A stretch of DNA of 64,000 bases from Globodera rostochiensis (taxonomy: Eukaryota; Nematoda; Chromadorea; Rhabditida; Heteroderidae): the NCBI GenBank assembly GCA_018350325.1, contig JAEVLN010000003.1, positions 21,985 through 85,984 on the forward strand, given 5' to 3'. The translations under genes and the position numbers were made by a program. A model generated the notes under the pieces. It searched no databases. It was not told where the DNA came from and saw nothing but the letters and a program-made list of their open reading frames with translations. Below are positions 35,317 through 47,840 of the stretch, piece by piece (the stretch's first letter is position 1; each line of letters begins with the position of its first letter).

Positions 35317-38300
35317 TTAAACAATTTGTGTGTGCGTGCTAACCCCGCTCAGCAATGCCCGGCCCAGGTAGGTGACCATCTCAATCCACGCCTCCAGCTC
35401 CGTCGGACTGAAATCGTCGGCGAGCAGGTCGCACATTGTGCCCACCACTTGACTGCAGAACAACCGCACCGTGCGCTCCCCGAACTCGTCCTTCTGTTGG
35501 AGAATTAAAAAAAAGATGATTTAAATATATAAATATATTTAATTATATATATATATAAATATGTACTTACAAGTTTCGGCTGGTAATGTCTTTGGCCATA
35601 CGTGAACAAAGCGGGAAGCCTGAAGAAAAAAGAATAGTCAAAAATTCATTTTTTTAAATTGTTATGAATTAAAATATTAACAAAAAACCGATAAAAGAAT
35701 AAATTTATATCTAAATAAAAATAATAAATATGTATATTAATTAATTGAAAAAGTTCTCTAAAATAATTCTCTAAAATCTTGAAATAAAATTAAAATCTTG
35801 AATAAAAATTTCTAATTTCAAAAAAAACTCTTAAAAATATTTTTTATATTTAAATTTAGGTAAATTAAAATATTTGAATGTGCACACATTTCAGTCTTTA
35901 GCTCGGCCGCATTGCGCACGGACAGGTCCAAAATGTTGTTGAACACGTGCAGATGACGCATGAATGGGTGCATGTGCTGCTGTTGTTGCTGCTCCTGCTC
36001 GTCCAAGTCGGTCAACAAAAAGCTCGGCGATATACCAAAAAGCTGCAATTTGTTAGGGGTTTTTACAACAACATAATAATTGTTATTTCTTACAACAACA
36101 AAAAATGCTCACCGGTTTCAACTCGGGCGCCCGCTCAAAAATGCGATCAAACGCGTAGAAGGCAAAGCAGCGGTCGGCACCGATGCCAAACTGTTCAATG
36201 CGATTGTTGGCACGACGCCATGAGCGTTGGACTGCGTCAGCTTGCTGAATAATTGGCAAAATTGTTTTGATTGGTTTTACGGCACAATAAATTTAAGCAA
36301 AATTTGGCACATTTGCTTTCAGCTAAGATCTTGTGTTTGAACACTGCAAACTGCATTGTGATCAATCATTTTGATCACTCTCAAAATTGTGATAAAAAAA
36401 TATTGGTGGCACTAAACTCGATCTGGTTTTTCTTGTCCTAATCTGTACTATATATGAACAGGGTTAGGGTTTCTACATGAAAATGTAAAGAATTTTTTTA
36501 GACCCCCTGGTTCAAGATGGTCAGCAGGGGTCAGAGCCTGGCTCTTGTCGTCGGCAAAAAAGGTGCCATAAATTTTGAGCCCAATTTGGGGAGCTGGAAT
36601 CTCTCGAAAGTTTCTGGGGGAGGGGGACACGCGAGTGCTCTCAAGCTACAGAAGTGCCAACCCCCCCCCCCCCCCCCCCCGAGCACAATCTTTTACAAAA
36701 TAACAAATTTTGGCACGGACCTCCCAGCTGAGCACGTCGTCGTCTCCGGCGTACGTCATGGCGCTGCCGCTTCCGCGGCCGCCACCGCTGCTGCTGCTGC
36801 CGCTGCTGAACACGCGCCGTTGCTGATGCATCAGTGGGGACATGGAACGCGCCGCCGCCGCGGCACCACCGGCCGCGGTGCGCAACGACAGCGGATGCAT
36901 TTCCGCGCAAATGTCCTGAGAAAATTGGGGGGCACCAAAATCGATGTTAATCAAATCGATTCTGATCATCTCATCTTTGGCAAAAATGCCTGTGTGATCT
37001 ATTGATCAGTGGTGTTGCCGCCACCACTTTTTAAAGAGTCTGGCGCCCCGGATCAATAGTGTGATTGATGCTGGATACTAGAGCGCGGACAGGACCGGAC
37101 TTTTTGGACACGATTCTCCAGGACCCCTGATCCGGAATCCTGGTATTTTTGTCGAAGCACCAGGATCAGGAGGACATCCTGAAATCCTGCTGACTCTGGT
37201 CATTTACCCAAAGCCTGATCCGGGATTTTTCAAAGATCCGGGCTCTACTGGATGCCTAAAATTTGCCGAGACTCGACACTCTGAAACTTGACGCCCGAGA
37301 CAGAGCCAAAAACCTCGAGACTTTTCTCGAGTCGAGACTGGAGACCGAGACTCTCCAGCATCCCCACTAATCAACACTCTTAAAATGATCAGATGCTTCT
37401 TTGCCTAGGCGTCCGATCAGAGTGCGATTGGATGTAAAATTAAATCAAATTCAAATTGTTTATTTATTCATTTTCCATCATTTGCCCGAACTTTACCGCA
37501 TTGTATCTGTCCAATGAGCGCGCGAATTTGCATTCGTTAGGTCGACGAAAAAATTTAAGTGCCGGTGCGCGATGGTCTGCTGCAGCGGCAGCAATGCTTT
37601 TGTCGTCCGAAATTGTTGTTGTCTAAAATATTTTTGTAATTTTTATTTTAAAAAATATTTTTGTAATTTTTATTTTAAAAAATATTTTTGTAATTTTTAT
37701 TTTAAAAAATATTTTTGTAATTTTTATTTTAAAAAATATTTTTGTAATTTTTATTTTAAAAAATATTTTTGTAATTTTTATTTTAAAAATATTTTTAAAT
37801 TTTTATTTTAAAAATATTTTTGTAATTTTTATTTTAAAAATATTTTTAAATTTTTATTTTAAAAATATTTTTGTAATTTTTATTTTAAAAAATATTTTTG
37901 TAATTTTTATTTTAAAAAATATTTTTGTAATTTTTATTTTAAAAATATTTTTAAATTTTTATTTTAAAAATATTTTTGTAATTTTTATTTTAAAAATATT
38001 TTTGTAATTTTTATTTGTTAAAATATTTTTTATAAATTTTTTAGTTTATTTATTTACCTGTCCCCTCTCCAACCGCTTTTTGTGCGTAATTTTGCGTGAG
38101 TCCACCTTGTGTGCTTTGTGCTATAAACTATGCATTTGTTTTTTGTTTTGTTTTGTTTCCAAATTCTGTGAAATTAAAATTAAAAATCCTAATTTAAATT
38201 TTAGTTAAGTCTGTGGGTTTGAGAAAGAACAACAACACTTTCTTCCCATTCTTCATCGTTCTTTTTTGTGCATTTTGTTGACCTTATTGAAGCCGATGGA

Positions 38301-39499
38301 GGCACCGCTGCCTCGGCGTTGATCACCACTGTTCGTCTCCCCGCTGTTGGCATTCAGTCCAGCAGAATGGTTGCCGCCATTTGTGCTCTTTAAAATTTTA
38401 GTCAATTTTTTTAAAATTAAAATTTGATATAAAATTTCAGTTACCTATTCATTTAATAAATAAATATAAAAATTTTAGTGTTGCTCCCCCGACCTTTCGG
38501 GGGGGGGGGGGACCGGGGGGGGGGAGGTTCGGGGAAGCGCCCGAAATTTTGGGGTTCGGGGACGAAAAACCGGACCAAAACGTTTGCGGGGATTCGGGGG
38601 AAGCAAATGCTAATTAATATTAAATTAATTAAATGTTTACAATTTATTAAACAAATAAAAAATACAAATGCAATTTTACCTCCCCTCCATTCACCGCACA
38701 ACAATGTTCAATGGTGCCGTTTATTTCAATTCTGGGCGGCTCCAACGCTTTTTTGCTTCCACTCAACCCCTCCGAACTGCTTCTGCCAAATTAATTAAAA
38801 AAATGATTTTTTTTAAATTAAAATTTGTTTAAATTAATTTTTTTTATTACCCCCCAAAAGGCGCCGCGTCCGATTGCGAATCGAGCGAATTGAACGGACT
38901 TTGGCCAAAAGTGAATGATCGGTAATTGTTGTGGGGCTCAACTTTCTTAAATTAGAAAATTTAACCTTTTTTTTTTTGTTACAATTTTAAATTATCTCAA
39001 ATTTTATTTTATTATTTTTTTTATCGTTTTAAAATTTATAAATATAAATTTAAAGCTATTTGAATTTGGAAAAAATATTATTTATATTTTTAAATATGTA
39101 CGTATTTTATTTTTGACAATTTTTTGAACTATGGTTAATCAATTTTAAAGCTTTATTGAAAATTTATTAAACAATTTAAAATAATTTTACTTTTACATTT
39201 AAATGATTAAAATTGCCTCTTTTGTGACTGTTTCCATCGCAATAATTGCTACCGAACGTCGCCGTTGCTGCTCCCGCAGTTCGGCCAGCCTTTTAAAAAT
39301 TATTTTTAAATATTTTTAATTTCAAAAAACGAACTTTAATCGTGCATTTTTTGATAGTGCCGACTTTCTCACCACTGCCTCCAAATTTTGCTGCAAAATT
39401 TATTGAAATTTTTAAATTAAATTTTTTTGTTTGAAATTTGCTTACCGTACTGCTGGAGGGGCTGTCTGTCTGTGAGCAATTTGTTTGATGATTTCCCAT
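35317..39499 (-). CDS. Globin with long, possibly myristoylated N-terminal extension
   Basis: Nematode-type globin. Supported exons: 39446-39499, 39373-39390, about 39253-39289, 38851-38945, 38680-38782, 38283-38387, 38058-38120, 37497-37622, 36721-36915, 36113-36244, 35888-36042, 35571-35619 and 35317-35493. The globin fold begins at QADAVQRSWRRANNRIEQFG, continues AFYAFDRIFERAPELKP, FMRHLHVFNNILDLSVRNAA, and reaches LPALFTYGQRHYQPKL, where the His of GQRH is the candidate proximal heme ligand. A loop of EQEQQQQQHMHP interrupts the middle. The N-terminal 230-plus residues are Ser/Gly/Ala-rich and disordered. The protein starts MGNHQTNCSQT, a match to the N-myristoylation pattern (Gly2, Thr6), as in some C. 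elegans neuronal globins. The phase between exons 2, 3 and 4 does not add up, so one small boundary there is wrong. A minisatellite and a nested transposon lie in introns. Confidence 0.85.
37065..37366. mobile_element. Nested pair of short elements in a globin intron
   Basis: The inner element, 37079-37247, starts TAGAGCGCGGA and ends TCCGGGCTCTA, with CTGGATAC before and CTGGATGC after (7 of 8). With it removed, the outer sequence (TGATGCTGGA...AAAATTTGCCGAGACTCG...GAGACTCTCCAGCATC) lines up with the element at 50810-51155. So one family member inserted into another. Confidence 0.7.
37625..38037. repeat. 25-26-bp AT minisatellite in a globin intron
   Basis: About 16 units of AAAAATATTTTTGTAATTTT plus a TATTTT tail, with a shorter variant lacking GT in some units. 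It fills most of the intron between 37622 and 38058. Confidence 0.95.
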
Positions 39500-42400
39500 T
39501 TATTATTAAAAAATAAAATTTAAATTACAAAAATTGTTTTTCCTCTCTAAACATTAAATTTGTTTGTTTTGAGGCAATTCCAAAATTTTATTTATTTATT
39601 TATATGGGAGACAATGTTTTGGCTTTAGCTTTGTAAAGTTCCAAAAAATAAAAATGTTAATTAGGGCCATTGAAAATGTGAAAAATGAAAGAATTTTTCG
39701 TCCCCCCAGGGGAACTTGTTGAGTGAGGCGCCGGCGGGGAGCAAAGCGTAAATCCCCGCCCGCTTCAACGCCCACGGGGAAAGCCCAAAAAAAGAGTGTT
39801 GGCCAAAGCAAAAAGAATGGGACGTGACGGGGAGGGCGGGGGGGGGGGGAACAATTCCATATGCACAAATTCAATGGGCACAACGGACGGGCGGAGACCA
39901 AAAATAGTAAAAGCGCAAAAAATGCCAAATTTTATTTAAAAAAAAAAAGAAAGAAATTATTGGGAAAAAAAGAAAGTACTGACGAAAAAAAGAGGCATTT
40001 ACGACAAATTCAAAATGTGCTTCCCTTTAAACAGTTTTTAAATTTGCTTATAAATTTAAATTGAAGAAATTTTTTTTTGAAAAATTATCGATTTAATTTA
40101 TTTGAAAAAAAGAAAAAGCAAAATCAAATGCTCCCCAAAAACTGTTTCATCTTCGTGCGTTGTGCCACTTTTCGGTGTGTGGGGAATGCCCGCCATTGCG
40201 AGTGCCCAGAGAAGGCCTTATTAGTTGTTAGTGTGCTCGCACTCACAAACACTTTTTCACCCTTTAATTTTTGCCGGAGGGATTATGTGTGCCACACTGG
40301 CCCCGCAGGGGGCACACCCGGTACGCTTAATTAGTGCCTGAGGCAAAATTGTCGGGGAATCACGGGGAATCGGGGGGGGGGCACACCCGGTACGCTTAAT
40401 TATTGCCTGAGGCAAAATTGTCGGGGAATCACGGGGAATCGGGGGAGGGGGGGGGGACGGAGGCTTAATTAGCACCTGAGGCAATCGGGGACGCGCGGGG
40501 AATCGGGGAGGGGGCACGGTAGGCTTTAATTAGCGCCTGAGGCGAAATTGTCGGGGAATCGCGGGGAATCACGGGGAATCGGGGGAGGGGGGGACGGAGG
40601 CTTAATTAGCACCTGAGGCAATCGGGGACGCGCGGGGAATCGGGGAGGGGGCACGGTAGGCTTTAATTAGCGCCTGAGGCGAAATTGTCGGGGAATCGCG
40701 GGGAATCACGGGGAATCGGGGGAGGGGGGGACGGAGGCTTAATTAGCACCTGAGGCAATCGGGGACGCGCGAAGAATCGGGGGGGGGGGGAGAGGACGGG
40801 GATGAAAAATTACGAGGCCACCTCCACACTTTAGTACCAAATCATACTTATTAATTCGGGGGGGGGGGGAGGCGGTGGCGGGCCTACAAAATGGAAATAT
40901 TAAAATTGAACAAAATTTTTAATCTCAACAAATAAATTCTGTAAAATTTAGTGCCCCAGGCAATGAGTGAGTATATATAAATAATTAATTAATTGCTTCA
41001 AAGATACCAAAATGTTTGAGAGTTTGTGCGTGTGACAAAAAAAAAGAAGTAAAGTTTCGTGGAAGAAAAAAAATGGCGTGAGAGAATATGCAAATTGGAT
41101 TTTCTGCCAATTATAAGTGACACATTTGAATAATTAATATATTATTGTAATGGAATATTTTAAAATATCTCTCTATTTAATTTTTAAATACTATTTTTTG
41201 AATAATTTATATATTTTTTAACGATATTTTGTCATAAAAAACGGCGTGATCCGCGATCATCAAGGCTCCCCAAAAAACGGCGTGTGATTGGCGTGACCGG
41301 TGATTAGGCGCAGCCGCCCTTTCTGGTCCTTACAAATTAATGTTCCGACTTCTGAGTCCCGACATTTTTGGGCTCGAAATTCCGAATTTCCGACTTCCGA
41401 ACCATTTTTTAAGGCTCGAGATTCCGAATTCGAGACTTCCAATCAAATTTTAAGGCACGGAATTCCGAATTTTCGACTTTCGAACAAATTTTAAGGCTCG
41501 AAATTCCGAAATTTGTTGAGGGGCTCCCATCCCGGGTCCCTCCCTACTGGAGTCCGTCCAAGTTCCGGGCTCAACATATCGCCCGGCATTTTCTTTTTCA
41601 TTATCCGCCCACACATTTTTATATTTTACAATCTTCCCCCACTCACCAAATGATTGTTGTACATATAGTACAGAACGATCTGCGTCATTCGCGGCGCCCA
41701 CACATGCCCAAAAAATGAATATGCCTTCAGGGGGGGGGGAGGGAGGGACCCATCATTTTTAGTCCCCCCGGGGCCCATCATATTCAGTCCCCCCGGGGCC
41801 CATCATATTCAGTCCCCCCGGGGCCCATCATATTCAGTCCCCCCCCCATCATATTCAAGCCCCCCGGAGCCATTTTCAGTCCCCCCGGGGCCCATCATTT
41901 TCAGGCCCCGGGGCCCATCATTTTCAGCCCCCGTCCCCCCTCTCCCCGCAGGGCACACATAAAAATGGTTGGTTTCTCGGCCAATTAGATTAGGGGACCT
42001 ACAAAAAAAGTGTGTTGTTTTGTTGGTTTCTTGCCCCTTAGGGCGGCATCCCCCACAGCTAAAGCACTAATTGAGGCCCGGAAGCGTGCCCCGCTGTTGC
42101 AAAAAAAAAACGCTGTCAGAACAAATCAATTTCAAAGGAATTTTGGGGGGAAACAAAAAGCGCTTGCTAATTGGTAAGACAGGCCTCCCAAAAATGAGGA
42201 AAATTTGTTAAAAAATGGATTAAAAACTAAAAAAAGGGCACAAAAATGGAAAAATCTGCAAAAAAAATGAATCAAAACATTGGAAAGGCTTCCGGAATTT
42301 TGATAATTCCAAAAAAACCCTCTGAAAAAATGGGCAACTCCTCGAAATATTCGTTTTTTTGCTTACACTTATAACTAGGAGTAGCGCTTGTTGTGCCTTT

Positions 42401-42690
42401 TTAGATCAATTTGCTTAACAAAAACTAATCAAATTTTAATAAATTTGTAATCGATTGGTTTAAACTTTAAAGTAAATAAAAATTGAATGTGCCTATTTAG
42501 ACCAATTTGCTTAACAAAAACTAATCAAATTTTAATAAATTTGTAATCGATTGGTTTAAACTTTAAAGTAAATAAAAATTGAAGCTGGCAGCGCCCTCCA
42601 ACTGAACCGAGCTGAGAGAGATCCAATTGATGCGGAGAATGAAAATTGTTGATAAATGAATAAACAACATTTTTTTGGTTTATTAATAAA
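39500..42690. repeat. Repeat-rich region with several tandem arrays; no confident gene
   Basis: At 40310-40800, G-rich tandem repeats built of CTTAATTAGCACCTGAGGC and GGGGAATCGGGG blocks, with about 136-bp higher-order units beginning near 40459, 40595 and 40732. At 41335-41515, four units of about 55 bp built on GGCTCGAAATTCCGAAT. At 41757-41935, a 26-bp repeat of GTCCCCCCGGGGCCCATCAT. At 42403-42583, a 94-bp direct duplication (TTTGCTTAACAAAAACTAAT). One exon-like minus-strand fragment, about 41648-41700 (MTQIVLYYMYNNHL before a GTGAGT donor), may belong to an unresolved gene. Confidence 0.75.
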
Positions 42691-43176
42691 TTCGGGGTTA
42701 TCCCCCTACCGGTTAATTTGTTGTTTTCTAAAAATTTTATATTAAAAGTTTCGGGGTTAACCCCCCTACCGGTTAATTTGTTGTTTTCTAAAAATTTTAT
42801 ATTAAAAGTTTCGGGGTTAACCCCCCTACCGGTTAATTTGTTGTTTTCTAAAAATTTTATATTAAAGTTTCGGGGTTAACCCCCCTACCGGTTAATTTGT
42901 TGTTTTCTAAAAATTTTATATTAAAAGTTTCGGGGTTAACCCCCCTACCGGTTAATTTGTTGTTTTCTAAAAATTTTATATTAAAAGTTTCGGGGTTAAC
43001 CCCCCTACCGGTTAATTTGTTGTTTTCTAAAAATTTTATATTAAAAGTTTCGGGGTTAACCCCCCTACCGGTTAATTTGTTGTTTTCTAAAAATTTTATA
43101 TTAAAAGTTTCGGGGTTAACCCCCCTACCGGTTAATTTGTTGTTTTCTAAAAATTTTATATTAAAAGTTTCGGGGC
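42691..43176. repeat. 60-bp tandem repeat, about eight units
   Basis: Units carry TTTCGGGGTTAACCCCCCTA followed by CCGGTTAATTTGTTGTTTTC and an AT-rich tail. They are nearly identical from unit to unit, with single-base indels. The GGGGTTAACCCC core is palindromic. The spacers are not unique, so this is not CRISPR-like. Confidence 0.97.
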
Positions 43177-46100
43177 TTGTGTTTTTTGTCTGCGATCAGT
43201 TTAAAATTGGTTTGGTTTAATTCAATTTATAACAATCGAATTCACTTCTGTTTCAGTGTTAACACGGCTTTTTTGGGGGTTTTTTTGGTTTTAGGCTTAT
43301 ATGGACAAATAAAAATATTAAAAACAATAATTTATAAAACAAAAATAGAGCGAGAAATCGAATTCCTTTGGGTGGAAAAAGAAGAAATTTACCATCTTTA
43401 ATGGACAATTTCATAGCGCTTTCGGGTGCGATGTGTTCATTTTTTTGAGTGTACCCCCCCGGGGGCGTTTTATTCGCACGACGTCGACGCTTCAAATTTC
43501 AACGATTCCCCCCCCCCCCCACCCAACCGTTGCAAAACGCATGAAAAAAAGAAGTTGGAGACAGCTATTTTGACTTATATTCCCACCAAATAACAATGTT
43601 GAGGCGTTTGTCACTTTTTTAAATCCAAAATTTTAATGTTTTAATGAAAAACTAAACAAAAAAATTATTTTATTTATTTATTTAAACAACACTTTTGACC
43701 TTAACTTTCACTCAATTCCAATTTGTTTCACTCATTTTAAATTGACCTTTTTATAAAGAAAAGATAGAGGGAAGAAGCAATAGAAAATTGTGCAACGAAA
43801 TTTGATTTTTTCTGAGACCGGGAGGGGGTGAATTTGCCCGGGGGGGGGACGGGAGTGAATTTGCCCCCGAGGGCTACGAGGGTTCGAATATTGTTGTAGT
43901 AAACTAAAACATGCACAATAAAACAATAATTCTTTTTTTTTAAATTTCCAAAAAAATTTTTGTTCACTTTTATTTTTGCGGAATAATTTTTTATTTCCTA
44001 TTTTTTTCAGCTTCACTTCTTTCGCTTTATTCAAAAATGGGAATTGCCTGCCCCGAGGGGACGAGAAATTGAAATTACATTGCCCCCGGGGAGCACTAAA
44101 TTTGATAGGCCCATCGGGAAAAGTGCCCGAGGCAATTCCGTGAAAAAAAAAAAAAATTCGCAACGCCTAAATTTGCAAAAGTTCACTGAAATAAACTATA
44201 AACACATAGTTTTTTTTAATATTTTTATTTTCAATTACTTTTTTTGTTCATTTCAATTTTTCAAATCCCTTTTTATAATTAACAAATATAATTTTTTATC
44301 TTACTTTTTATTATGTAATTTATTTTCTTTTTCCATTAAAAATAAAATTAAACAATTAAATAATTCATTGTCCATTAATTAATTAATTCATTCATTGAAA
44401 AGAATTGAAACGAAGGCATTTATTTATTCATTAATTTTGCCCGGGGGGAGGGACCTTTTTTCAATTAAAAGCGATGGCCGTGCGAAAAAGTATTGGCAAT
44501 GGCATTCATTCCCGAAAATTAATACAAAAAAAAAGCCCCGACGGATATTATTTTTCCACCATTTCAGAGTTTTTTTATTTCGAAATTTAAAAACAATTTT
44601 TGTACATAAATAATAAAAGTCAATTTAATGTTAAAATTGTTTAAAATTAAATATTAATTTAAAATTGTATTTATTGTTATTATGGATGAATGAGAGAGAG
44701 AGAGCCCCGGTTATTATGTTTCTTGCTTCTCCCCCGAACAGTTGTTGTGGGCCAAATTCCTTCCCATTGTTCGTTTATAAGATTATTGGATCTTTTTTGT
44801 GATCGGGGGGGGGGGGATCAGTTCGTTCGACTAACATTTTGGCGAAAATTGAATTTAAAAGTTTTTGCCGAATCGCCTTAGCCCCCCCCCCCCCCCCCCC
44901 CCCCAAACGGGCTTCGTCCCCCCCCCCCCCCCAGGGCTCTCTCTCAACTCATCTGCTCCAAAAAATGGCATTTTTATGGCAGTTTTCTTAAAGAATTTTA
45001 GAAACAATAATTTTTTTTTTTGAGAATTCTATTTAAATTTTAGGGGAGGGGAGAAATATGGCAAAAATTATGGCAAATTTCCAAAATTATGGCATTTGCC
45101 ATAAAAATAGGGCATTTTGAGAGCCCCGTTCCCCCCCCCCCCCCCGGCCGGTTTAAAAAATCATAAACTCTGTTCTTAGCCAACCGAGTTCTAAAATCTT
45201 AGTATTATTTTGTACAGCACTTAAGCTTTTGAATGTAACTAAATTTGTAAGATTTGAACAGTCCACGGGGACGGGCATTAAGTTATTTATTGTTCAATTT
45301 CATTAAGCCTCTAAACAAATACAAATTGAATTTAAAATAAAATTGTTTAATTGATTTTTAAAAATTCAATTAAAATAAATAACATCCATTTAAAAATATA
45401 AACATATTTATCAATTTACGTTAATTCAATAAAACTTTTATTTATTTTTATTGTTGCCAATGTTCTCGAAAAAATCGCAACATTTGCCCCAAAATTGTGA
45501 GCACATTGTTCAACGTGTGGCCAAGCTGTCCGCTTTTCGTTTACCACCAAAAAAGTGTTTTTTAATTTATAATTTAATTTAATTTTTAAAATTTATTTTT
45601 TATTGTTAAGTTTTCGACGCTCGGAGGGCGCTGTGCTGCCGTTGTGCTCCTCGGACCAGCAGCTGCGAATTTCGTCTTTCCAACCGCCAAAAATTGCATT
45701 AGCAACAGCAACAGCAGCGAACGGCGCCGCCGGCGATGGCAAAAAATGTGAAAAAAAAAACAATTAAATAAGTTTAAACAGCGGGGGCTGACTATTTCTA
45801 AGTTAAAATGCTACTCTCTTTTTTATGAGTTTTTAGTCCACAAATTTTTGGGATTTTGAATTTGGTTTTTTTTTTGATTTTAAAGACCAAAACCAACGCC
45901 TTTTTTGAGAAGCATCCAATCAATCAATCAATCAATTTATTTATTTATTGAAATTAAAAAACAAAAACAAATGTTTCCCCAATGGAAATGATGCCAAAAT
46001 TCGTCTCTTAGTCTTGTTTTCTGCAACATATCCTGACCAGCAGCAATGTCCCGGTTCCAGAACCGGAAGCGCGCAAAAATCCGGAACCGGTTTGAAACCG

Positions 46101-46277
46101 GAACCGCGATGAAATGGAACCGGAGGGGGAGGGGACATCACCGATCCTGTCTGACTCCAAGCAAAAACTAATTTTGGAGTCGGAATGCCAAATCCGATTT
46201 TTTTTTTGGCATTCGAATGCTAATTAACTCCTCCAGTATCTATCTCTGGCGTTTTGTTGTTGCATTTGAAAAAGTGT
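43177..46277. other. Gene-poor region with homopolymer runs and CCGG-rich patches
   Basis: Contains long C-runs (44882-44902, 44920-44932, 45128-45146), a G/C-rich patch with GCCCCCGAGGG words (43820-44110), and a palindrome-rich patch at 46040-46130 built on CCGGAACCGG. A minus-strand stretch at 45610-45740 (FGGWKDEIRSCWSEEHNG) is the only exon-like sequence, and I could not extend it into a gene. Confidence 0.5.
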
Positions 46278-46401
46278 GTTGTTACTAGAGAAAGGACTTG
46301 AGGACCGATCGAGATTACGATCGAAAATCTTGAAAAAATTTCGTCGAGATTTTCCGAGATTACGATCGAGAATCTCGATCGGTCCAATCTCTAGTTGTTA
46401 C
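46278..46401. mobile_element. TAGAG-family element, 108 bp, perfect 8-bp target duplication
   Basis: The element, 46286-46393, starts TAGAGAAAGGACTTGAGG and ends GGTCCAATCTCTA. GTTGTTAC flanks it perfectly at 46278-46285 and 46394-46401. The inside repeats GATCGAGATT and its complement. Confidence 0.8.
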
Positions 46402-46458
46402 TGAATTGTCCGCGTCGCTTCACATGCATTATTTGTTATTGTTGTTGTTGGGACAGCA

Positions 46459-47747
46459 ATGCTTTCGTCTAACAGCGGCCGGCCCATGTCCAGCTCGTCA
46501 AGCAGTTCGTTGTTGCGCGTGTCGGGCCCCGCGGCGGGCGGCGGCGTTGTCGGGCCCGGCGGCAAGCGCCTTCTGTCGTTGGACTCTGCCGCCCAATTAG
46601 TGGCCCCGGCGGGCGGCGGTGGCCATGAGGAGGAATGGTTGCGCACGCAGCGCAAGTTGGGCAAGTTTTGGCCATAAAATTCAACAACAAAATAAAAAAA
46701 AAATAAAATTTCGAAAACAATGAAATGCCCCCATTTTTAAATAATTATAAATTATCTAATGCTAATTTTTAAGTTCAGCTCAAGTTGGGCAAGTTTTGGC
46801 CAATGCATGCCATTACAAAAATTGGGGGAAAAATGAAATGCCACGATTTTTAAATAAAAATTAAATCATTTTTAAATTAATGGCTAATTATTTGTAAGTT
46901 CAGTTGCCGAAGCGGCCGAACTTCGGCGCCAGCGTGAGCAGGCGGCGGTTTGTTGTGCGTCGGTGGGCGCGTCTTACGCATTTTTGGCACTTTCCGTTGC
47001 ACTCAGTCTATCGGTGGTAATGATTGACTTTTAAACGAAATTAATAATTTATTTATATTCAATTTTAAATACTAAATAATAGGGATGTTCGAGAGTCTCG
47101 GTTCTCGAGTCGAGAAATTTCTCGGGTTTTTTGGGTCTCGGTCACGGTTCTCGATCTCGGTGTCATTTCTCGGTCTCGAGTCTCGGTTGTCGGTAAATTT
47201 CAAGTCTCGAACATCCCTACTAAATAAATAAATAGGTACCAAAAATAATTTTCAATAAAAACAAAACAAAACTTAAATTAAAATGTACATACAAGTTAGG
47301 TACATATTATTGTTGATGATTTTTATTCAATTTTTTAATTTAATAAAATTGGGTTAAAATATTTGGATATTTTTTTTTCTCGACAAGGAAAAATGTTTTT
47401 AAATTTATTCATAAAAAACAATTTAAATTCTAGGTTTAAAAACAACGAAAAATGTTTAATACACATTTTTATTAAATTATTCGTTTCTTCTCACAAAGGT
47501 AATCGCCGTCTGTTTGTTTCTGCACTCATTTGTGCCCAAAGAATATTATTATAAAAATGCTTCTTCACCATCGTCCCATGCCAACAATTTTATTGGCACA
47601 GAGAATACGGTAAATTTAAAAATTAAGAAAAAAAAAACAAAAAAAAAAATTCAGGAGCCCTTTCTGCTGGTAACGAATTTGCCACAATTACGCGCACAAT
47701 TTGTTGGGCAAAATGCTGATGATGACGCCGGAAGGGACGACGAATGA
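46459..47747 (+). CDS. Single-pass membrane protein of unknown function
   Basis: I do not recognise this 172-residue protein. Exons 46459-46655, 46899-47016, 47499-47609 and 47655-47747 join in phase. It begins MLSSNSGRPMSSSSSSSLL, a Ser/Gly-rich tail, then a charged helix (AEAAELRRQREQAA), a hydrophobic segment SYAFLALSVALSLSVVIAVC and a C-terminal part with KNASS (a possible N-glycosylation site), ending FVGQNADDDAGRDDE. A type II orientation is likely. The ATG follows a GGGACAG acceptor by 2 bp, so it may be trans-spliced. The first intron contains a second copy of CAAGTTGGGCAAGTTTTGGC, the sequence at the first donor, and the second intron carries a short transposon. The second exon acceptor (46898) was picked to keep frame. 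Confidence 0.65.
47072..47227. mobile_element. Short element, 140 bp, with perfect ends and 8-bp target duplication
   Basis: The element, 47080-47219, has perfect 15-bp terminal inverted repeats (TAGGGATGTTCGAGA). CTAAATAA flanks it at 47072-47079 and 47220-47227. The inside repeats TCTCGGTNTCGAGTCTCGG. It lies in the second intron of the membrane-protein gene. Confidence 0.88.
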
Positions 47748-47804
47748 TGGCAATTTGTGGTGGCCAAATTTTGAAACGAATGTCCCCAATCGATAAAAAG
47801 GGAC

Positions 47805-47840
<36 letters not shown>

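Noticed and set aside
37572..37811. Plus-strand frame of repeating KKYFCNFYF
   Set aside because: Product of the AT minisatellite in the globin intron.
42691..43176. Evenly spaced repeats resembling a CRISPR array
   Set aside because: The whole 60-bp unit is repeated, with no unique spacers, and the locus is eukaryotic. It is a satellite.
44882..45146. Long C and G runs as possible regulatory or telomere-like DNA
   Set aside because: Plain homopolymers with no telomeric hexamer. Similar runs occur across the window and may include sequencing length errors.
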